A stretch of DNA of 64,000 nucleotides from Telmatospirillum sp. (GCA_020248985.1 JADCGL010000008.1:1-64000), one strand, 5' to 3'. Numbered from the stretch's first letter, positions 17,191-33,797 are shown. The notes: generated by a model not told the origin, from the sequence alone. Made by a program: numbers and translations.

Positions 17191-18554
17191 CCTCTTTCTA
17201 GGCCCGCGGCAAAGCGGGGCAGGGCGGCGGGCCGCTTGGCGGCCGAGCGGTCGAGCGTTGCGGCCAAAACGGCCGACAGCAAAAACAGCAGCGCTTCGGC
17301 AAAGAACACGCTGCCATAGGCAAGGGCGTCGTCGGCGAACACGGCGCGCGCGATGTCGCTTGCAGTGGCCCCCGCGAGCCCGCCCAGCCCGAAGGCGATC
17401 GCTTGGGCCGCCCCCCACAATCCCATGCGAATGCCTTCGCGCCCGCTTTGGCCGCGTCCGGCAAGTTCCATCATGCTGGCGATTGCGGCGACGGCGAACG
17501 CGCCGTTGGCAACGCCCAATGCGAAGACCACGGCGCGCAGCGGGAAAGCGGTGCCCGCAAGCCCGCCAAGCGCAAGGGCAATGAGTGCCGCGCCCGAGGC
17601 AAGGCAGCCGCCGACGGTCCAACTGCGCAAGCTTCCGAAACGACGTTTGCCGCTCGCAAGAACGGCGACGAGCAGCATGCCTGCGAACACGCCGCCATGC
17701 TGCACGCCGGCAAGGCCCGTCGATTGGCCCGGCGTGAAGCCGAACACCACGCCCGCAAACGGCTCGAGGATGAGGTCTTGGGCGCTGTAGGCGAGCATCG
17801 AAACGAAGACGAAGATCGTGAAGCGGCGTGCCGCATTCTCGCGCCAGATTTCGGCGAGCGCATCGGCAAAGCGGCGCGGACCAGCCGAAGCATTCGCGTC
17901 CGCCGCTTGCATGCGTGCCGGGCCTTCCACGCCCCAAACCGCGACAGTCGCAAGCACGAAGGCCAGAAGGGACACCGCGCTCGAAACGGCGACGAGGCGG
18001 GACGGCGAAAACGGATCGAGGAAGGCCGACGTGCCGAGGGCCGTCAGCGCAAAGCCTGCGATCATCATCATCCACACGGTCGTGGCGGCCGCAGCGCGCC
18101 GTTCGGGCGCCACGCGCTTGGCGAGCAATGCCAGCAGCGACGTGCCGGCGGCCCCCACGCCAAGCCCGATCATCGCGAAGGCCGCCATGCCGAGGGCGAG
18201 CCCCCACGCGAATGCATCGGCCATAAGGACGGTCGAAACGGCGGCGAGCACGCCGCCGCTTGCTAGCATTGCCATGCCGCCGACGATCCACGGCGTGCGC
18301 CTGGCACCCGTGTCCGAGCCATGGCCCAGATGCGGGCGCAGGAACTGCACGCCGTAATGCAACGCCACGAGCAGGCCCGGCAGAAAAGCCGGCAGGGCGA
18401 ACTCGACGACCATGATGCGGTTCAAGGTGGAGGTCGTCAGTACCACGACGGCGCCAAGGGCCGTCTGTACGAGGCCGAGGCGCACGATCGCACCCCAACC
18501 GAGCCCTTCAGCTTTCGGCCCGTCCGCTTTCGGCATTTCGGCCGTACGCAGCAT
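17187..18554 (-). CDS. PucC-family (BCH2) transporter-like protein next to bchP
   Basis: 455 residues, about 12 membrane helices, major-facilitator fold of the PucC/LhaA/BCH2 type: GLVQTALGAVVVLTTSTLNRIMVVEFALPAFLPGLLVALHY, RRTPWIVGGMAML, AQDLILEPFAGVVFGFTPG and GLWGAAQAIAFGLGG. It is the homologue usually found between bchG and bchP. Proteins of this family help deliver bacteriochlorophyll to antenna complexes. bchG, its normal left neighbour, is absent; the regulator gene lies there instead. Start ATG 18554 (MLRTAEMPKADG). Confidence 0.9.
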   Translation of the reverse strand: MLRTAEMPKADGPKAEGLGWGAIVRLGLVQTALGAVVVLTTSTLNRIMVVEFALPAFLPGLLVALHYGVQFLRPHLGHGSDTGARRTPWIVGGMAMLASGGVLAAVSTVLMADAFAWGLALGMAAFAMIGLGVGAAGTSLLALLAKRVAPERRAAAATTVWMMMIAGFALTALGTSAFLDPFSPSRLVAVSSAVSLLAFVLATVAVWGVEGPARMQAADANASAGPRRFADALAEIWRENAARRFTIFVFVSMLAYSAQDLILEPFAGVVFGFTPGQSTGLAGVQHGGVFAGMLLVAVLASGKRRFGSLRSWTVGGCLASGAALIALALGGLAGTAFPLRAVVFALGVANGAFAVAAIASMMELAGRGQSGREGIRMGLWGAAQAIAFGLGGLAGATASDIARAVFADDALAYGSVFFAEALLFLLSAVLAATLDRSAAKRPAALPRFAAGLERG

Positions 18555-18571
18555 AAGCAACGATCCGTCGG

Positions 18572-19495
18572 CTAGACGCGCAAGGTCCGGTCCGACAGCA
18601 TCGTCAGCATGTTGCGCGCCTGGCGCACCGCCTGAAGCCCGTCGAACGCCACAGTGTCGGCGCCGACCAGCGCCACGCAATCCGGCCGATCCGAGAAGAC
18701 CCGGCCGCCGACCATGATGCCGACCGAGCGGTTGCGCGTTTCGCGGCGGATGCGATGGATGCAGCCGGCCAGAGGTTCGAGCAGCGCATCGCAGCTCGCC
18801 GACAGCCCGACGACCGAGAAGCTTTCCTGGCGCACGAGGCGCCCAAGTGCGTTGGCTTCGGTGTCGACGAGGCACGTCACGTCCCAGCCCGCACGGCGGA
18901 AAAATTCTTCGACCATCAAAAGACCGAACAGATGCGTCTCGCCCGGTGCGGCCGCCAGCAGAATGCGATGATGCGCTTCGGGTGCCGAAGGCGGCCGGTA
19001 GCGCGGACCGTATTGGCGCAGCAGATTCTGCAGCACCGACAGACCCAGCATCACGTCGGTGAAGGTGGCGCGGTCGTCGTCCCACATCTCGCCCAAGCAG
19101 CGCGCGGCGGGGGCGAGCAGATCAAGGCATATCTCGCCCAGCGTCACGCGGCCGGACAGGAGGCGCTCGATATGGGCCGCAGGTGCGGATGCGTCTTTCG
19201 ACAGCAGCGTTTCGGTGAACGCCGCAATGGCGGCAGCGTCGAGCCCGGGCGTTTTTGCGGCAATGCGTCGGCCGCCGCCTTGCGCCAGCACGAGGCGAGG
19301 CACGATCTCGCACTCGATCGTGTCTGCAACCGAAAGTCGGTTGCTGTCGCTTTGCGAGATTTCGCCGTTTCGGTCGCGCGCGCGGCGCTGCTGCGCTTCG
19401 CTGGGTGCGGTCCTTGCCGCTGCCAGACTTTCCTGGAGAGTGTAATTCTCCAGCCCCTGCTGTCCGGCCGTCGCTCGTGACAAATTCTGTCCCAA
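18572..19495 (-). CDS. ppaA: PpaA/AerR-type regulator with B12-binding domain
   Basis: 307 residues if started at the TTG 19495-19493, which follows a strong GGGGGAGG ribosome site by about 6 nt. No ATG or GTG suits the start; the open frame continues upstream through the PpsR box, where it cannot be coding. Residues about 60-165 form a helical cobalamin cap; residues about 178-300 form a B12-binding Rossmann fold with GETHLFG (His 188 as candidate lower ligand) and MVGGRVF. The family (PpaA, AerR) binds cobalamin and antagonises PpsR/CrtJ, linking light to pigment genes. It lies directly downstream of ppsR, as in Rhodobacter. Confidence 0.85.
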   Translation of the reverse strand: MGQNLSRATAGQQGLENYTLQESLAAARTAPSEAQQRRARDRNGEISQSDSNRLSVADTIECEIVPRLVLAQGGGRRIAAKTPGLDAAAIAAFTETLLSKDASAPAAHIERLLSGRVTLGEICLDLLAPAARCLGEMWDDDRATFTDVMLGLSVLQNLLRQYGPRYRPPSAPEAHHRILLAAAPGETHLFGLLMVEEFFRRAGWDVTCLVDTEANALGRLVRQESFSVVGLSASCDALLEPLAGCIHRIRRETRNRSVGIMVGGRVFSDRPDCVALVGADTVAFDGLQAVRQARNMLTMLSDRTLRV

Positions 19496-19969
19496 AGCGC
19501 CCTCCCCCGTAACGCTGCGGTCGATGGAATTCGTCCCCCGACGGTATCGCCGCAACTGTCTTAGCCTCTTATGCGTGATCTTCTTTGTCAAGGCGGCTTT
19601 ACAGAAATACGCCGAAAATACGGCGAAACCTATCGCGCGCTCCTGCGGAATGCTGCAGCGCAAGGTGTTTTCCGGATACCGCGAATATCGATATTGTCGA
19701 GACGCATTCGACGTTGAAACAGCGGTGCAATTGACCCACATGTCAGGATCGATTGACAGAATTGGGCGCCCTCCCGTACCGCCTTTTGCGTGTATCGTGC
19801 TGCAACGCGAAGAGGGCGATTTGGCTACTCGAAAAAACGGTGCATATCTTGCGGCTCTTGCGGCGGTATCGAGCCCCACACGCGACTCGCGCATGCGCCG
19901 TCGCCCGACCAGATCCGCAACTTCAACAAAATGCAGCTTAAGACGGTTCGGTGCGTCCGCACACTTTTT
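19496..19969. promoter_or_regulatory. 474-bp control region between ppsR and ppaA
   Basis: No convincing gene. Besides the PpsR box at 19741-19758 it contains a perfect 12-bp palindrome AATATCGATATT at 19684-19695. It is more A+T-rich than the coding DNA around it, as expected of a promoter region for ppaA on the minus strand. Confidence 0.6.
19741..19758. promoter_or_regulatory. PpsR/CrtJ box (perfect) upstream of ppaA
   Basis: TGTCAGGATCGATTGACA matches TGT-N12-ACA and is palindromic at both ends (TGTCA/TTGACA). It is about 245 bp upstream of the chosen ppaA start. It suggests PpsR controls its own antagonist. Confidence 0.8.
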
Positions 19970-21412
19970 CTATTGCGGATGCTCGGCTTCGACGGTGTCT
20001 TCGCTGGCCGCGTCGGTGAGACCGTAGCGGCGCAGCTTGACGTAGAGGCTCTGGCGGCTGAGGCCGAGCATTTCGGCCGCCGACGCGCGGTTGTCGCGCG
20101 TCAATTCGAGTGCGGCTTCGATGCAGAGCCGCTCGATCATGTCGGTCGTTTCGCGCACGAGTTCCTTCAGCGATACGCGCCCGACGAGTTCGGTCAGCTG
20201 CTCGACCGAATGCGGCAATTCGCGCGTGCGTTTGGTCTCGCTGCGCACGCGGCCCGCGACGTTGCGGATCGCAAAGCAGTAGACGGGTTTGCCGTTCGTG
20301 ACGGTGGCGGCGGCCGAAATCTCGACGTCCGTGCGGCCGCCGAGTTCGCCGCGCAATGTCGTGGCGAACAGCCGCACGCTCGCGCGCTGGCGCAGATTCG
20401 CCATCAGCACGTTGAAGTCGATGCCGTCGCGCCCGACCCACGTGTCGAGCGTGCCGGCGAGCGCTTGGTCGAGCGATGAAAGCTGGGCGAGTTCCAGAAA
20501 AGCCGCGTTTGCGCTCAGCACGTGGCCGGCACCGTCGCACGACACGAACGCGTCCGGCGACTGGTCGACGAGCCGCGCCAGGGCCGCTTCTTCCTTCGTC
20601 GTCGGCCGGCCGGCCGCGTCGGCTGTCGCTGCCGCGGCCGCCGCAATCCGCACCAGCAACAGCGTGGTGCCTTCCTGGCGGAACACGGCAATGCCGACTT
20701 TGAGCGGCTGCCTGTCGAGATGGAGCTGGATCTCGTCGCTGCGCCCCGAGGCGCGCACGCCCGCGATCGTGTCGGCCAGCAGCTTGGCGTTCGAGGCGTC
20801 GAAGATCTCGGTGAAGTTGCGCCCGACGAGGCGCTTTACGGATCCGGCAAAAAGCTGTTCGGCGGCCGGATTGGCTTCGATGATGCGTTGGCTCGTGCCG
20901 TCGACGATGGCAACGCCGTCGGCGGCTTGCTGGAACAGCAGCCGATAGCGCGTTTCGGCGCTGCGCAGCCGCGAATAGTCGCGTTCCATCGATTGCTGCG
21001 CGTCCATCAGGCGCTGCTGCAGATTCGAGACGCTGCGCAGATCGCGCCCGTAGGCGACGATGCGCCCGATCTTGCCGATGCGCATCGTGCGGTAGAGAAC
21101 GGGCAGATCGGTGCCGAGGGCCGGATGGTTGACTTGCCGCCAGCGTGCACCCGCCTCGTTGTCGGCGTCGCGCAGCAGCGAGGCGATTTTCGTGCGGCTC
21201 TCGACCGTCACCAGATCGGCCCAGCGTTTGCCGATCCATTTTTCGCGCGCGCCCAGATCGGCGCCGAGCTCGGCGCCTTGGAAGGCCGCGTCGCAGACCG
21301 TACCGTCGGCCTCCAGCACAAGCGTGATATCCGCCCCAGCCGCGACCAATGCGGATGCCTGCTCGGCCGAAATGCCGCCGAGCGCGCCTTTGGGGTTGAG
21401 GAAGCCGTTCAC
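19970..21412 (-). CDS. ppsR: Transcriptional repressor PpsR/CrtJ
   Basis: 480 residues from a GTG at 21412-21410. Order: N-terminal domain (about 15-125), Q-linker helix LQQRLMDAQQSMERDYSRLRSAETRYR (about 131-157), two PAS domains (about 158-260 and 280-390), and a Fis-type helix-turn-helix at the end (ASAAEMLGLSRQSLYVKLRRYG, about 443-464). It represses bch, crt and antenna genes through TGT-N12-ACA boxes. The redox cysteine just before the helix-turn-helix is kept (ERLCIEAAL, Cys430); the second one, in the linker after the first PAS, is replaced by valine (LLLVRIA, Val254). Other cysteines lie at 40, 292 and 379. Confidence 0.94.
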   Translation of the reverse strand: MNGFLNPKGALGGISAEQASALVAAGADITLVLEADGTVCDAAFQGAELGADLGAREKWIGKRWADLVTVESRTKIASLLRDADNEAGARWRQVNHPALGTDLPVLYRTMRIGKIGRIVAYGRDLRSVSNLQQRLMDAQQSMERDYSRLRSAETRYRLLFQQAADGVAIVDGTSQRIIEANPAAEQLFAGSVKRLVGRNFTEIFDASNAKLLADTIAGVRASGRSDEIQLHLDRQPLKVGIAVFRQEGTTLLLVRIAAAAAATADAAGRPTTKEEAALARLVDQSPDAFVSCDGAGHVLSANAAFLELAQLSSLDQALAGTLDTWVGRDGIDFNVLMANLRQRASVRLFATTLRGELGGRTDVEISAAATVTNGKPVYCFAIRNVAGRVRSETKRTRELPHSVEQLTELVGRVSLKELVRETTDMIERLCIEAALELTRDNRASAAEMLGLSRQSLYVKLRRYGLTDAASEDTVEAEHPQ

Positions 21413-21821
21413 GCTTGCATCGATCCTTGGGCAGCGGCGGCGTCGCTGCCGAATGCGGTTGGCGTCGGTCGGGTTTTGTCCGCGGCGGCGAGCCGCGCCA
21501 AGTCGGGCGTTCCGCGCGACGGCCGACAGTGCGTACTCGCGTGTACAGAGCAAAGGTGTCCGATGTACGGCACGGCAGCGGCGCTCGGCACTGATTTGCC
21601 GTTGGAGGAGTCGGTGGGCGGCCGATGGTCGTGGCGCTGAGTCATCAAAGGTAAGCATCGGTTGGAGGAACAGACGCGCTGTGTCTGCGCGTTGGTATCG
21701 AGATACCGCGATACTGCGTGAATTTTCCTTAGTCGCTGTTTTGACAGGGAAAAACAAGACTTAAAGTCGGTTTTGATAGGGCAACCGCCAATCTTAACCC
21801 GCGGCGAGGGTGTCAAACCTT
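21413..21821. promoter_or_regulatory. Region upstream of ppsR, left half of ppsR-bchF gap
   Basis: About 400 bp with no gene I can support. It holds a perfect 14-bp palindrome GGTATCGAGATACC at 21694-21707, overlapped by GATACCGCGA, a 10-mer also present upstream of ppaA at 19675-19684. The ppsR promoter should lie here on the minus strand, but I see no clear -10/-35 pair. Confidence 0.4.
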
Positions 21822-21829
21822 TTGATTGA

Positions 21830-23913
<2,084 letters not shown>

Positions 23914-23917
23914 CGCC

Positions 23918-25499
23918 ATGCAGCTGACCGTCTGGACCTATGAAGGCCCGCCGCATGTCGGTGCTATGCGCATCGCAACGGCTCTTGAGGACGTGCACTA
24001 CGTGCTGCACGCACCCCAGGGCGATACCTACGCCGATCTTCTGTTCACGATGATCGAGCGGCGCGCCAAGCGCCCGCCGGTCACCTACACGACCTTCCAG
24101 GCGCGCGATCTGGGCGGCGATACGGCCGATCTCTTCAAAGCGGCCGCGCGCGACGCGTTTGCGCGTTTCCAGCCCAAGGCGATGCTCGTGGGTGCTTCGT
24201 GCACGGCCGAACTCATCCAGGACGATCCGGGCGGGCTTGCCAAAGCGCTCGCTTTGCCGATCCCGGTGGTTGCACTCGAATTGCCGTCCTACCAGAAAAA
24301 AGAAAATTGGGGGGCAAGCGAAACCTTCTATCGCCTCGTGCGTGCGCTTGCGGGCCCGCATGCCCCGGCCCCCGGCACCAAGCGCCCGGCGCGCGAACCG
24401 GGGTCGCGCGCGCGCTGCAATCTTTTGGGCGCGACCGCCCTCGGTTTCCGCCACCGCGACGACGTGGCCGAAATCGTCAAGCTGCTCGACAGCATCGGCA
24501 TCGACGTGGATATCGTGGCGCCGCTCGGCGCGACGGCCGCGGACATTGCGCGCTTGGGCGAAGCCGATATCTGCGTGCCGCTCTATCCCGAAATCGCGGG
24601 CCAGGCGGCCGCATGGCTGGCCAAGACCTTCGACCAAAAACTCGTGCGCACCGTGCCGATCGGCGTGGGGGCCACGCGCGAATTCGTGGCCGAGATCGCG
24701 GAGGCGGCCGGGCTCGATGCAAGCGCCATTCTGGCCGACATGCCGACGCGCGCCCCCTGGTATTCGAAGTCGGTCGACTCGAACTATCTCACCGGCAAGC
24801 GCGTGTTCGTGTTCGGCGACGCCACACACGCGATCGCGGCCGCGCGCATCGCCGCCCGCGAATTGGGTTTCACGGTCGTCGGGCTCGGCACCTACAGCCG
24901 CGAATTCGCGCGCGAAGTGCGGGAAGCCGCCAAGCTCTACGGCATCGAAGCCTTGATCACCGACGACTATCTCGAAGTCGAAGCCAAAGTGGCCGAACTG
25001 CAGCCGGAACTCGTGCTCGGCACGCAGATGGAGCGCCACATCGCCAAGCGCCAGGGCGTGCCCTGTGCGGTGATCTCGGCCCCCGTGCATGTGCAGGATT
25101 TCCCCGCGCGCTATTCGCCGCAGATGGGTTTCGAGGGTGCGAACGTATTGTTCGACACGTGGGTCCATCCGCTGATGATGGGTCTCGAAGAACATCTGCT
25201 GACGATGTTCCGTGGCGATTTCGAATTCCACGACGGTGCGGGCTCGTCGCATCTGGGGGCGGGCAAGTCGCATGCCCCCGCCAGCGTCGCCGCCGAAAAA
25301 CCGGACGCCGCCCAAGACGCGCCGATCGTCGTTGCCGCACCCGCTGCTGCCGCTGCGCCCGTGGCTCCCGTATGGGCGCCGGACGCGGAGAAAGAACTCA
25401 AGAAGATCCCGTTCTTCGTGCGCGGCAAAGCCCGCCGCAACACCGAGCGTTTCTCGGTCGAACGGGGTGTCGCCGTCATCACTGTGGAGACGCTGTACG

Positions 25500-25525
<26 letters not shown>
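23918..25525 (+). CDS. bchB: Light-independent protochlorophyllide reductase subunit BchB
   Basis: 535-residue NifK-like partner of BchN. Start [20 protein letters not shown] with the family's aspartate-type cluster ligand region; [16 protein letters not shown], and [41 protein letters not shown] long Ala/Pro linker (about residues 445-490) separates the catalytic part from the small C-terminal domain ([18 protein letters not shown]); variable linkers are usual in BchB. It overlaps bchH by 26 nt. Confidence 0.95.
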
Positions 25526-30144
<4,619 letters not shown>

Positions 30145-30145
<1 letters not shown>

Positions 30146-30846
30146 TGGCCAGCGCCTCCTACACACACCGCCGCAGCCAAATCGAAAACTATTTCGACCG
30201 CACCGCGGCCGACGCCTGGGCGAAACTGACCTCGACCGCCCCGGTCGGGCGCATCCGCGCCACAGTGCGCGCGGGCCGCGATCGCATGCGCAACATCCTG
30301 CTCGGCAATCTGCCCGCCGACATGCGCGGGCTTCGCCTGCTCGATGCGGGCTGCGGCACGGGTGCTTTTGCGGTTGAGGCCGCACGGCGCGGTGCCGATG
30401 TGGTCGCGATCGATCTGTCGCCGACCTTGGTGGCGCTCGCCGACGAGCGCGCACCGCGCGATTTTGCACACGGCAAGATCGAGTTCCGCGTGGGCGACAT
30501 GTCGGACGCAAGTCTCGGCGAATTCGACCATGTCGTGGCGATGGACTCGCTGATCCATTACGACGAACGCGACGTGGCGCGCGTGCTCGGCGACATTGCC
30601 GGGCGCACGCGCCATTCGATCCAGTTCACCTTTGCGCCGCGCACGCCGCTCCTGATGGCGTTCTGGACGGCCGGTCGGCTGTTCCCACGCGGCGACCGGG
30701 CACCTGCGATCGAACCGATCGCGGTCGACTCGCTGCGCCGCATGCTGCCGCGCCACGAAGCGCTTGCGTCGTGGCGCGAAGCGTCGAGCGAGCGCGTGGC
30801 GAGCGGCTTCTACACCTCGCAAGCTATGGAGCTGCGCCGCGCATGA
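30145..30846 (+). CDS. bchM: Mg-protoporphyrin IX methyltransferase BchM
   Basis: 233-residue SAM-dependent enzyme esterifying the C13 propionate of Mg-protoporphyrin. SAM motif LRLLDAGCGTGAFAVEAARRGA at about 63-84; MRNILLGNLP and HYDERDVARVL match the family; the end ASGFYTSQAMELRR is diagnostic. Overlaps bchL by 1 nt and lhaA by 4 nt. Its product is the substrate of AcsF. Confidence 0.94.
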
Positions 30847-32282
30847 GCTGGCTCTCGGCCAAGACGCGCAAATTTATGGTCGGCATGGGGCCGCGCATCG
30901 TGCGCTTCCTGCCCTTCGCCGATGCGGCGACGGCCGATCTGCCGCTTGGCCGCCTCTTGCGCCTGTCGCTGTTCCAGCTGACCGGCGGCATGGCCTTCGT
31001 GCTGCTGAACGGCACGCTCAATCGCGTGATGATCGTCGAGATGAACGTGCCTGCGAGCCTTGTGGCCGTGATGGTTGCGTTGCCGCTCCTGTTCGCGCCG
31101 TTGCGGGCACTCGTGGGTTTCCGCTCCGACACACATCGCTCGGCCATCGGCTGGCGGCGCGTGCCCTATATTTGGATGGGCTCGCTCGTGCAGTTCGGCG
31201 GGCTTGCGATCATGCCTTTCGCGTTGCTCGTGCTGTCGGGCGACGGCGAGGGGCCGATCTGGATCGGCCAGCTCGGTGCTGCACTGGCGTTCCTGTTGGT
31301 GGGGGCAGGCATGCTCACCGCCCAGACGGCGGGCTTGGCGCTTGCGACCGATCTCGCCAGCGACTCCTCGCGTCCGCGCGTGGTGGCGCTGATGTACGTG
31401 ACCCTGCTCGTGGGCTCGGTCGCAAGCGGATTCGTTTTCGGCGAGTTGCTCGCCGAATTCAGCGCCAAGCGCCTCGTGCAGGTCGTGCAAGGGGCAGCCG
31501 TCGTGACACTCGTACTGAACGTGGTGGCGCTGTGGAAGCAGGAGGTCCGCAATCCGGGCCTCACGTCCAAGCGCGTGCAGCAGCCGACCTTTGCCGAAGA
31601 ATGGCGCGCCCTTGCCAAGGCCGGACGCACACTGCGTCTGCTCGTGGCCGTCGGGCTCGGCACGGCGGCCTTTGCGATGCAGGACATTCTGCTCGAGCCC
31701 TATGGCGGCCAGGTGCTCAAAATGAGCGTCGGTGCGACCACGGAGCTTACCGCCACGCTCGCCCTTGGCGCACTGCTCGCCTTTGCGCTGGCCGCAAACG
31801 TGCTCGAGCGCGGCTTCGACCCCTATCGTTTGGCGGCTTATGGCGCGCTGCTCGGCATCGTCGCTTTTGCGCTCGTGATTTTCTCGGCGCCGCTCGATGC
31901 GGTCGATATGTTCCGCGCGGGCGTGTTCGCGATCGGGATGGGCGGCGGGCTGTTCTCGGTCGGAACGCTGACGGCCGTCATGTCGATCAAGTCGGAAGGC
32001 CGCACGGGATTGGCGCTCGGCGCTTGGGGGGCCGTGCAGGCCACCGCGTCGGGTACGGCCGTCGCGTTGGGCGGGCTCATCGGCGACGGCGTCGGGGCAC
32101 TTGCCAAAACGGGCGCTTTGGGGGCGGGCATGTCCGATCCGGCGGTCGGGTACAGCGTCGTCTACCACATCGAAATCGCCCTGCTGTTCGCAACACTCGT
32201 CGCGATCGGACCTTTGGTCCGCGTCGGACATGTGCGGCCGGCGGGCACTGCGAAATTCGGCCTGGCCGAGATGCCGGGCTAA
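30843..32282 (+). CDS. lhaA: LH1 assembly protein LhaA (PucC family)
   Basis: 479-residue, about 12-helix major-facilitator-like protein that stabilises LH1 assembly and is thought to deliver pigment. Signatures: LSLFQLTGGMAFVLLNGTLNRVMIVEMNVPASLVAVMVALPLLFAPLRALVGFRSD, GWRRVPYIWMGSL, AMQDILLEPYGGQVL and LGAWGAVQATASG. It sits between bchM and puhA, the standard lhaA position. Related to the product of 17187-18554. Confidence 0.93.
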   Translation: MSWLSAKTRKFMVGMGPRIVRFLPFADAATADLPLGRLLRLSLFQLTGGMAFVLLNGTLNRVMIVEMNVPASLVAVMVALPLLFAPLRALVGFRSDTHRSAIGWRRVPYIWMGSLVQFGGLAIMPFALLVLSGDGEGPIWIGQLGAALAFLLVGAGMLTAQTAGLALATDLASDSSRPRVVALMYVTLLVGSVASGFVFGELLAEFSAKRLVQVVQGAAVVTLVLNVVALWKQEVRNPGLTSKRVQQPTFAEEWRALAKAGRTLRLLVAVGLGTAAFAMQDILLEPYGGQVLKMSVGATTELTATLALGALLAFALAANVLERGFDPYRLAAYGALLGIVAFALVIFSAPLDAVDMFRAGVFAIGMGGGLFSVGTLTAVMSIKSEGRTGLALGAWGAVQATASGTAVALGGLIGDGVGALAKTGALGAGMSDPAVGYSVVYHIEIALLFATLVAIGPLVRVGHVRPAGTAKFGLAEMPG

Positions 32283-32310
32283 GCGAAAACGAGAAGGCGG
32301 GAGAGCAGCC

Positions 32311-33078
32311 ATGGAAATGGGAATCGTCGCACAGAACTTCGACATCGCGCAGATCACGCTCTACGTGTTCTGGGCGTTCTTCGCAGGGCTCATCTACTAT
32401 CTGCACCGCGAGAACAAGCGCGAGGGCTATCCGCTCGAAACCGACCGCCCGCAAGCCGGCGTGGTGCAGGGCTTCCCGGCCGTGCCCGCACCCAAGACCT
32501 ATCTGCTGCGCGACGGCACCACGGTGCAGGCACCCAAGCCGGAAGCGCCCCGTAGTTTTGCGCTCGTGCAGGTGCAGAACTATCCGGGTGCGCCCTTCGA
32601 GCCGACGGGCGATCCGATGCAGGACGGCGTGGGCCCGGCCGCGTACGCGCTGCGCGCCGAACATCCCGAAACCTCAAGCGACAATCTGCCGACCATCGTG
32701 CCGATGCGCCTCGCCCCCGACCATTGGGTGGCCGAAGAAGATCCCGATCCGCGCGGCATGCCGGTCGTCGGCATCGACGGCGCGGTCGGCGGCACGGTTT
32801 CCGACATCTGGATCGACCGCAGCGAAGTGATGATCCGCTATCTCGAAGTCGTGGCCGCGGGTTCGGGTGCGCGCGTGCTGCTGCCGATGACGATGGCGCG
32901 CGTGAGCGCTTCGCAAAAGCGCGTCACGGTCGACTCGATCCGCGGCGACCAGTTCGCGGGCGTGCCGAAGACGGCGAGCCCCGACCAGGTCACTTCGCGC
33001 GAGGAAGACCGCATCACCGCCTACTATGCCGGCGGCCATCTCTATTCGCTGCCCTCGCGCTCGGAGCCGGTGATATGA
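32311..33078 (+). CDS. puhA: Photosynthetic reaction centre H subunit
   Basis: 255 residues with one N-terminal membrane helix (about 14-32, ITLYVFWAFFAGLIYYL) then HRENKREGYPLE and a cytoplasmic PRC-barrel domain (VGIDGAVGGTVSDIWIDRSEVMIRYLEV, about 150-250). It caps the L-M complex and channels protons to QB. The ribosome site GGGAGA precedes the ATG. puhB overlaps by 4 nt. Confidence 0.97.
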   Translation: MEMGIVAQNFDIAQITLYVFWAFFAGLIYYLHRENKREGYPLETDRPQAGVVQGFPAVPAPKTYLLRDGTTVQAPKPEAPRSFALVQVQNYPGAPFEPTGDPMQDGVGPAAYALRAEHPETSSDNLPTIVPMRLAPDHWVAEEDPDPRGMPVVGIDGAVGGTVSDIWIDRSEVMIRYLEVVAAGSGARVLLPMTMARVSASQKRVTVDSIRGDQFAGVPKTASPDQVTSREEDRITAYYAGGHLYSLPSRSEPVI

Positions 33079-33797
33079 GCGCGCACGCCGAAGGCCACGA
33101 CGATTTCGATTTCGAACCCGTCCGCGGCCTGCCCAAAATGTTGCCGAAAGGCGAAACGATGCTGTGGCAGGGCGGCCCGGACGCGGCCGCCGTCGCCAAG
33201 CGCGTTCTGCATGTGCGCAAAATCGGCTTCTATTTCGCGGCGATCTTCGCCTGGTCGGTTGCCGCTGGCATTGTCGACGGCATGCCGGCCAGCGAACTCG
33301 CGGTCTCGCTTGCCGTGCTGACATTGCTGGGCGCCGCCGCGATCGGGCTCATTGCGCTGTTCGCCTGGGGGATCGCGCGCACGACCGTCTATACGCTGAC
33401 CCAGCGCCGCTTGGTCATGCGTTTCGGCATCGCGTTGCCGATCACGTTCAACATTCCCTACAAGCTCGTCGAAAGCGCTTCGGTCAAACGCAACGGCGAC
33501 GGGACCGGCGACATTTCGTTGGTGCTGGCGCCGGGCGAACGCATGGCCTATGCGGTCATGTGGCCGCATGCGCGCCCGTGGCATTTCTCGCGCGTCGAGC
33601 CGACCTTGCGCGCGATCGCCGACGTCGAGAACGTGGCGCAGATCCTGGCGCGCGCGGTCGTCGCCCAGCCGATGCCCCCCCAACTCGTGCAAGGCGCGCG
33701 CGCGGGCGTGCGCACGCCGGTTGATGTGCATCAAGGTGCAGGCACCTACGGTGCTGGCAATCTCGGCGCTGGGAACTTGACCGGGAGCACTGCGTGA
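33075..33797 (+). CDS. puhB: Photosynthetic complex assembly protein PuhB
   Basis: 240 residues: FEPVRGLPKMLPKGETMLWQGGPD at the start, then helices at about 48-65 and 75-95 and a PH-like domain after TTVYTLTQRRLVMRFGIALPITFNIPYKLVESA. PuhB dimers aid reaction centre assembly. The C-terminus ends in a Gly/Ala/Asn-rich tail. ATGA-type overlaps with puhA and puhC. Confidence 0.93.
   Translation: MSAHAEGHDDFDFEPVRGLPKMLPKGETMLWQGGPDAAAVAKRVLHVRKIGFYFAAIFAWSVAAGIVDGMPASELAVSLAVLTLLGAAAIGLIALFAWGIARTTVYTLTQRRLVMRFGIALPITFNIPYKLVESASVKRNGDGTGDISLVLAPGERMAYAVMWPHARPWHFSRVEPTLRAIADVENVAQILARAVVAQPMPPQLVQGARAGVRTPVDVHQGAGTYGAGNLGAGNLTGSTA

Noticed and set aside
19496-19894. Upstream extension of the ppaA frame to 440 residues
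   Set aside because: It crosses the PpsR box and A+T-rich control DNA, and the added residues do not look like protein. The TTG with a strong ribosome site at 19495 is better.
19675-21711. Shared 10-mer GATACCGCGA upstream of ppaA and ppsR as a common operator
   Set aside because: A 10-base match is expected by chance many times in 64 kb, and the flanks differ.
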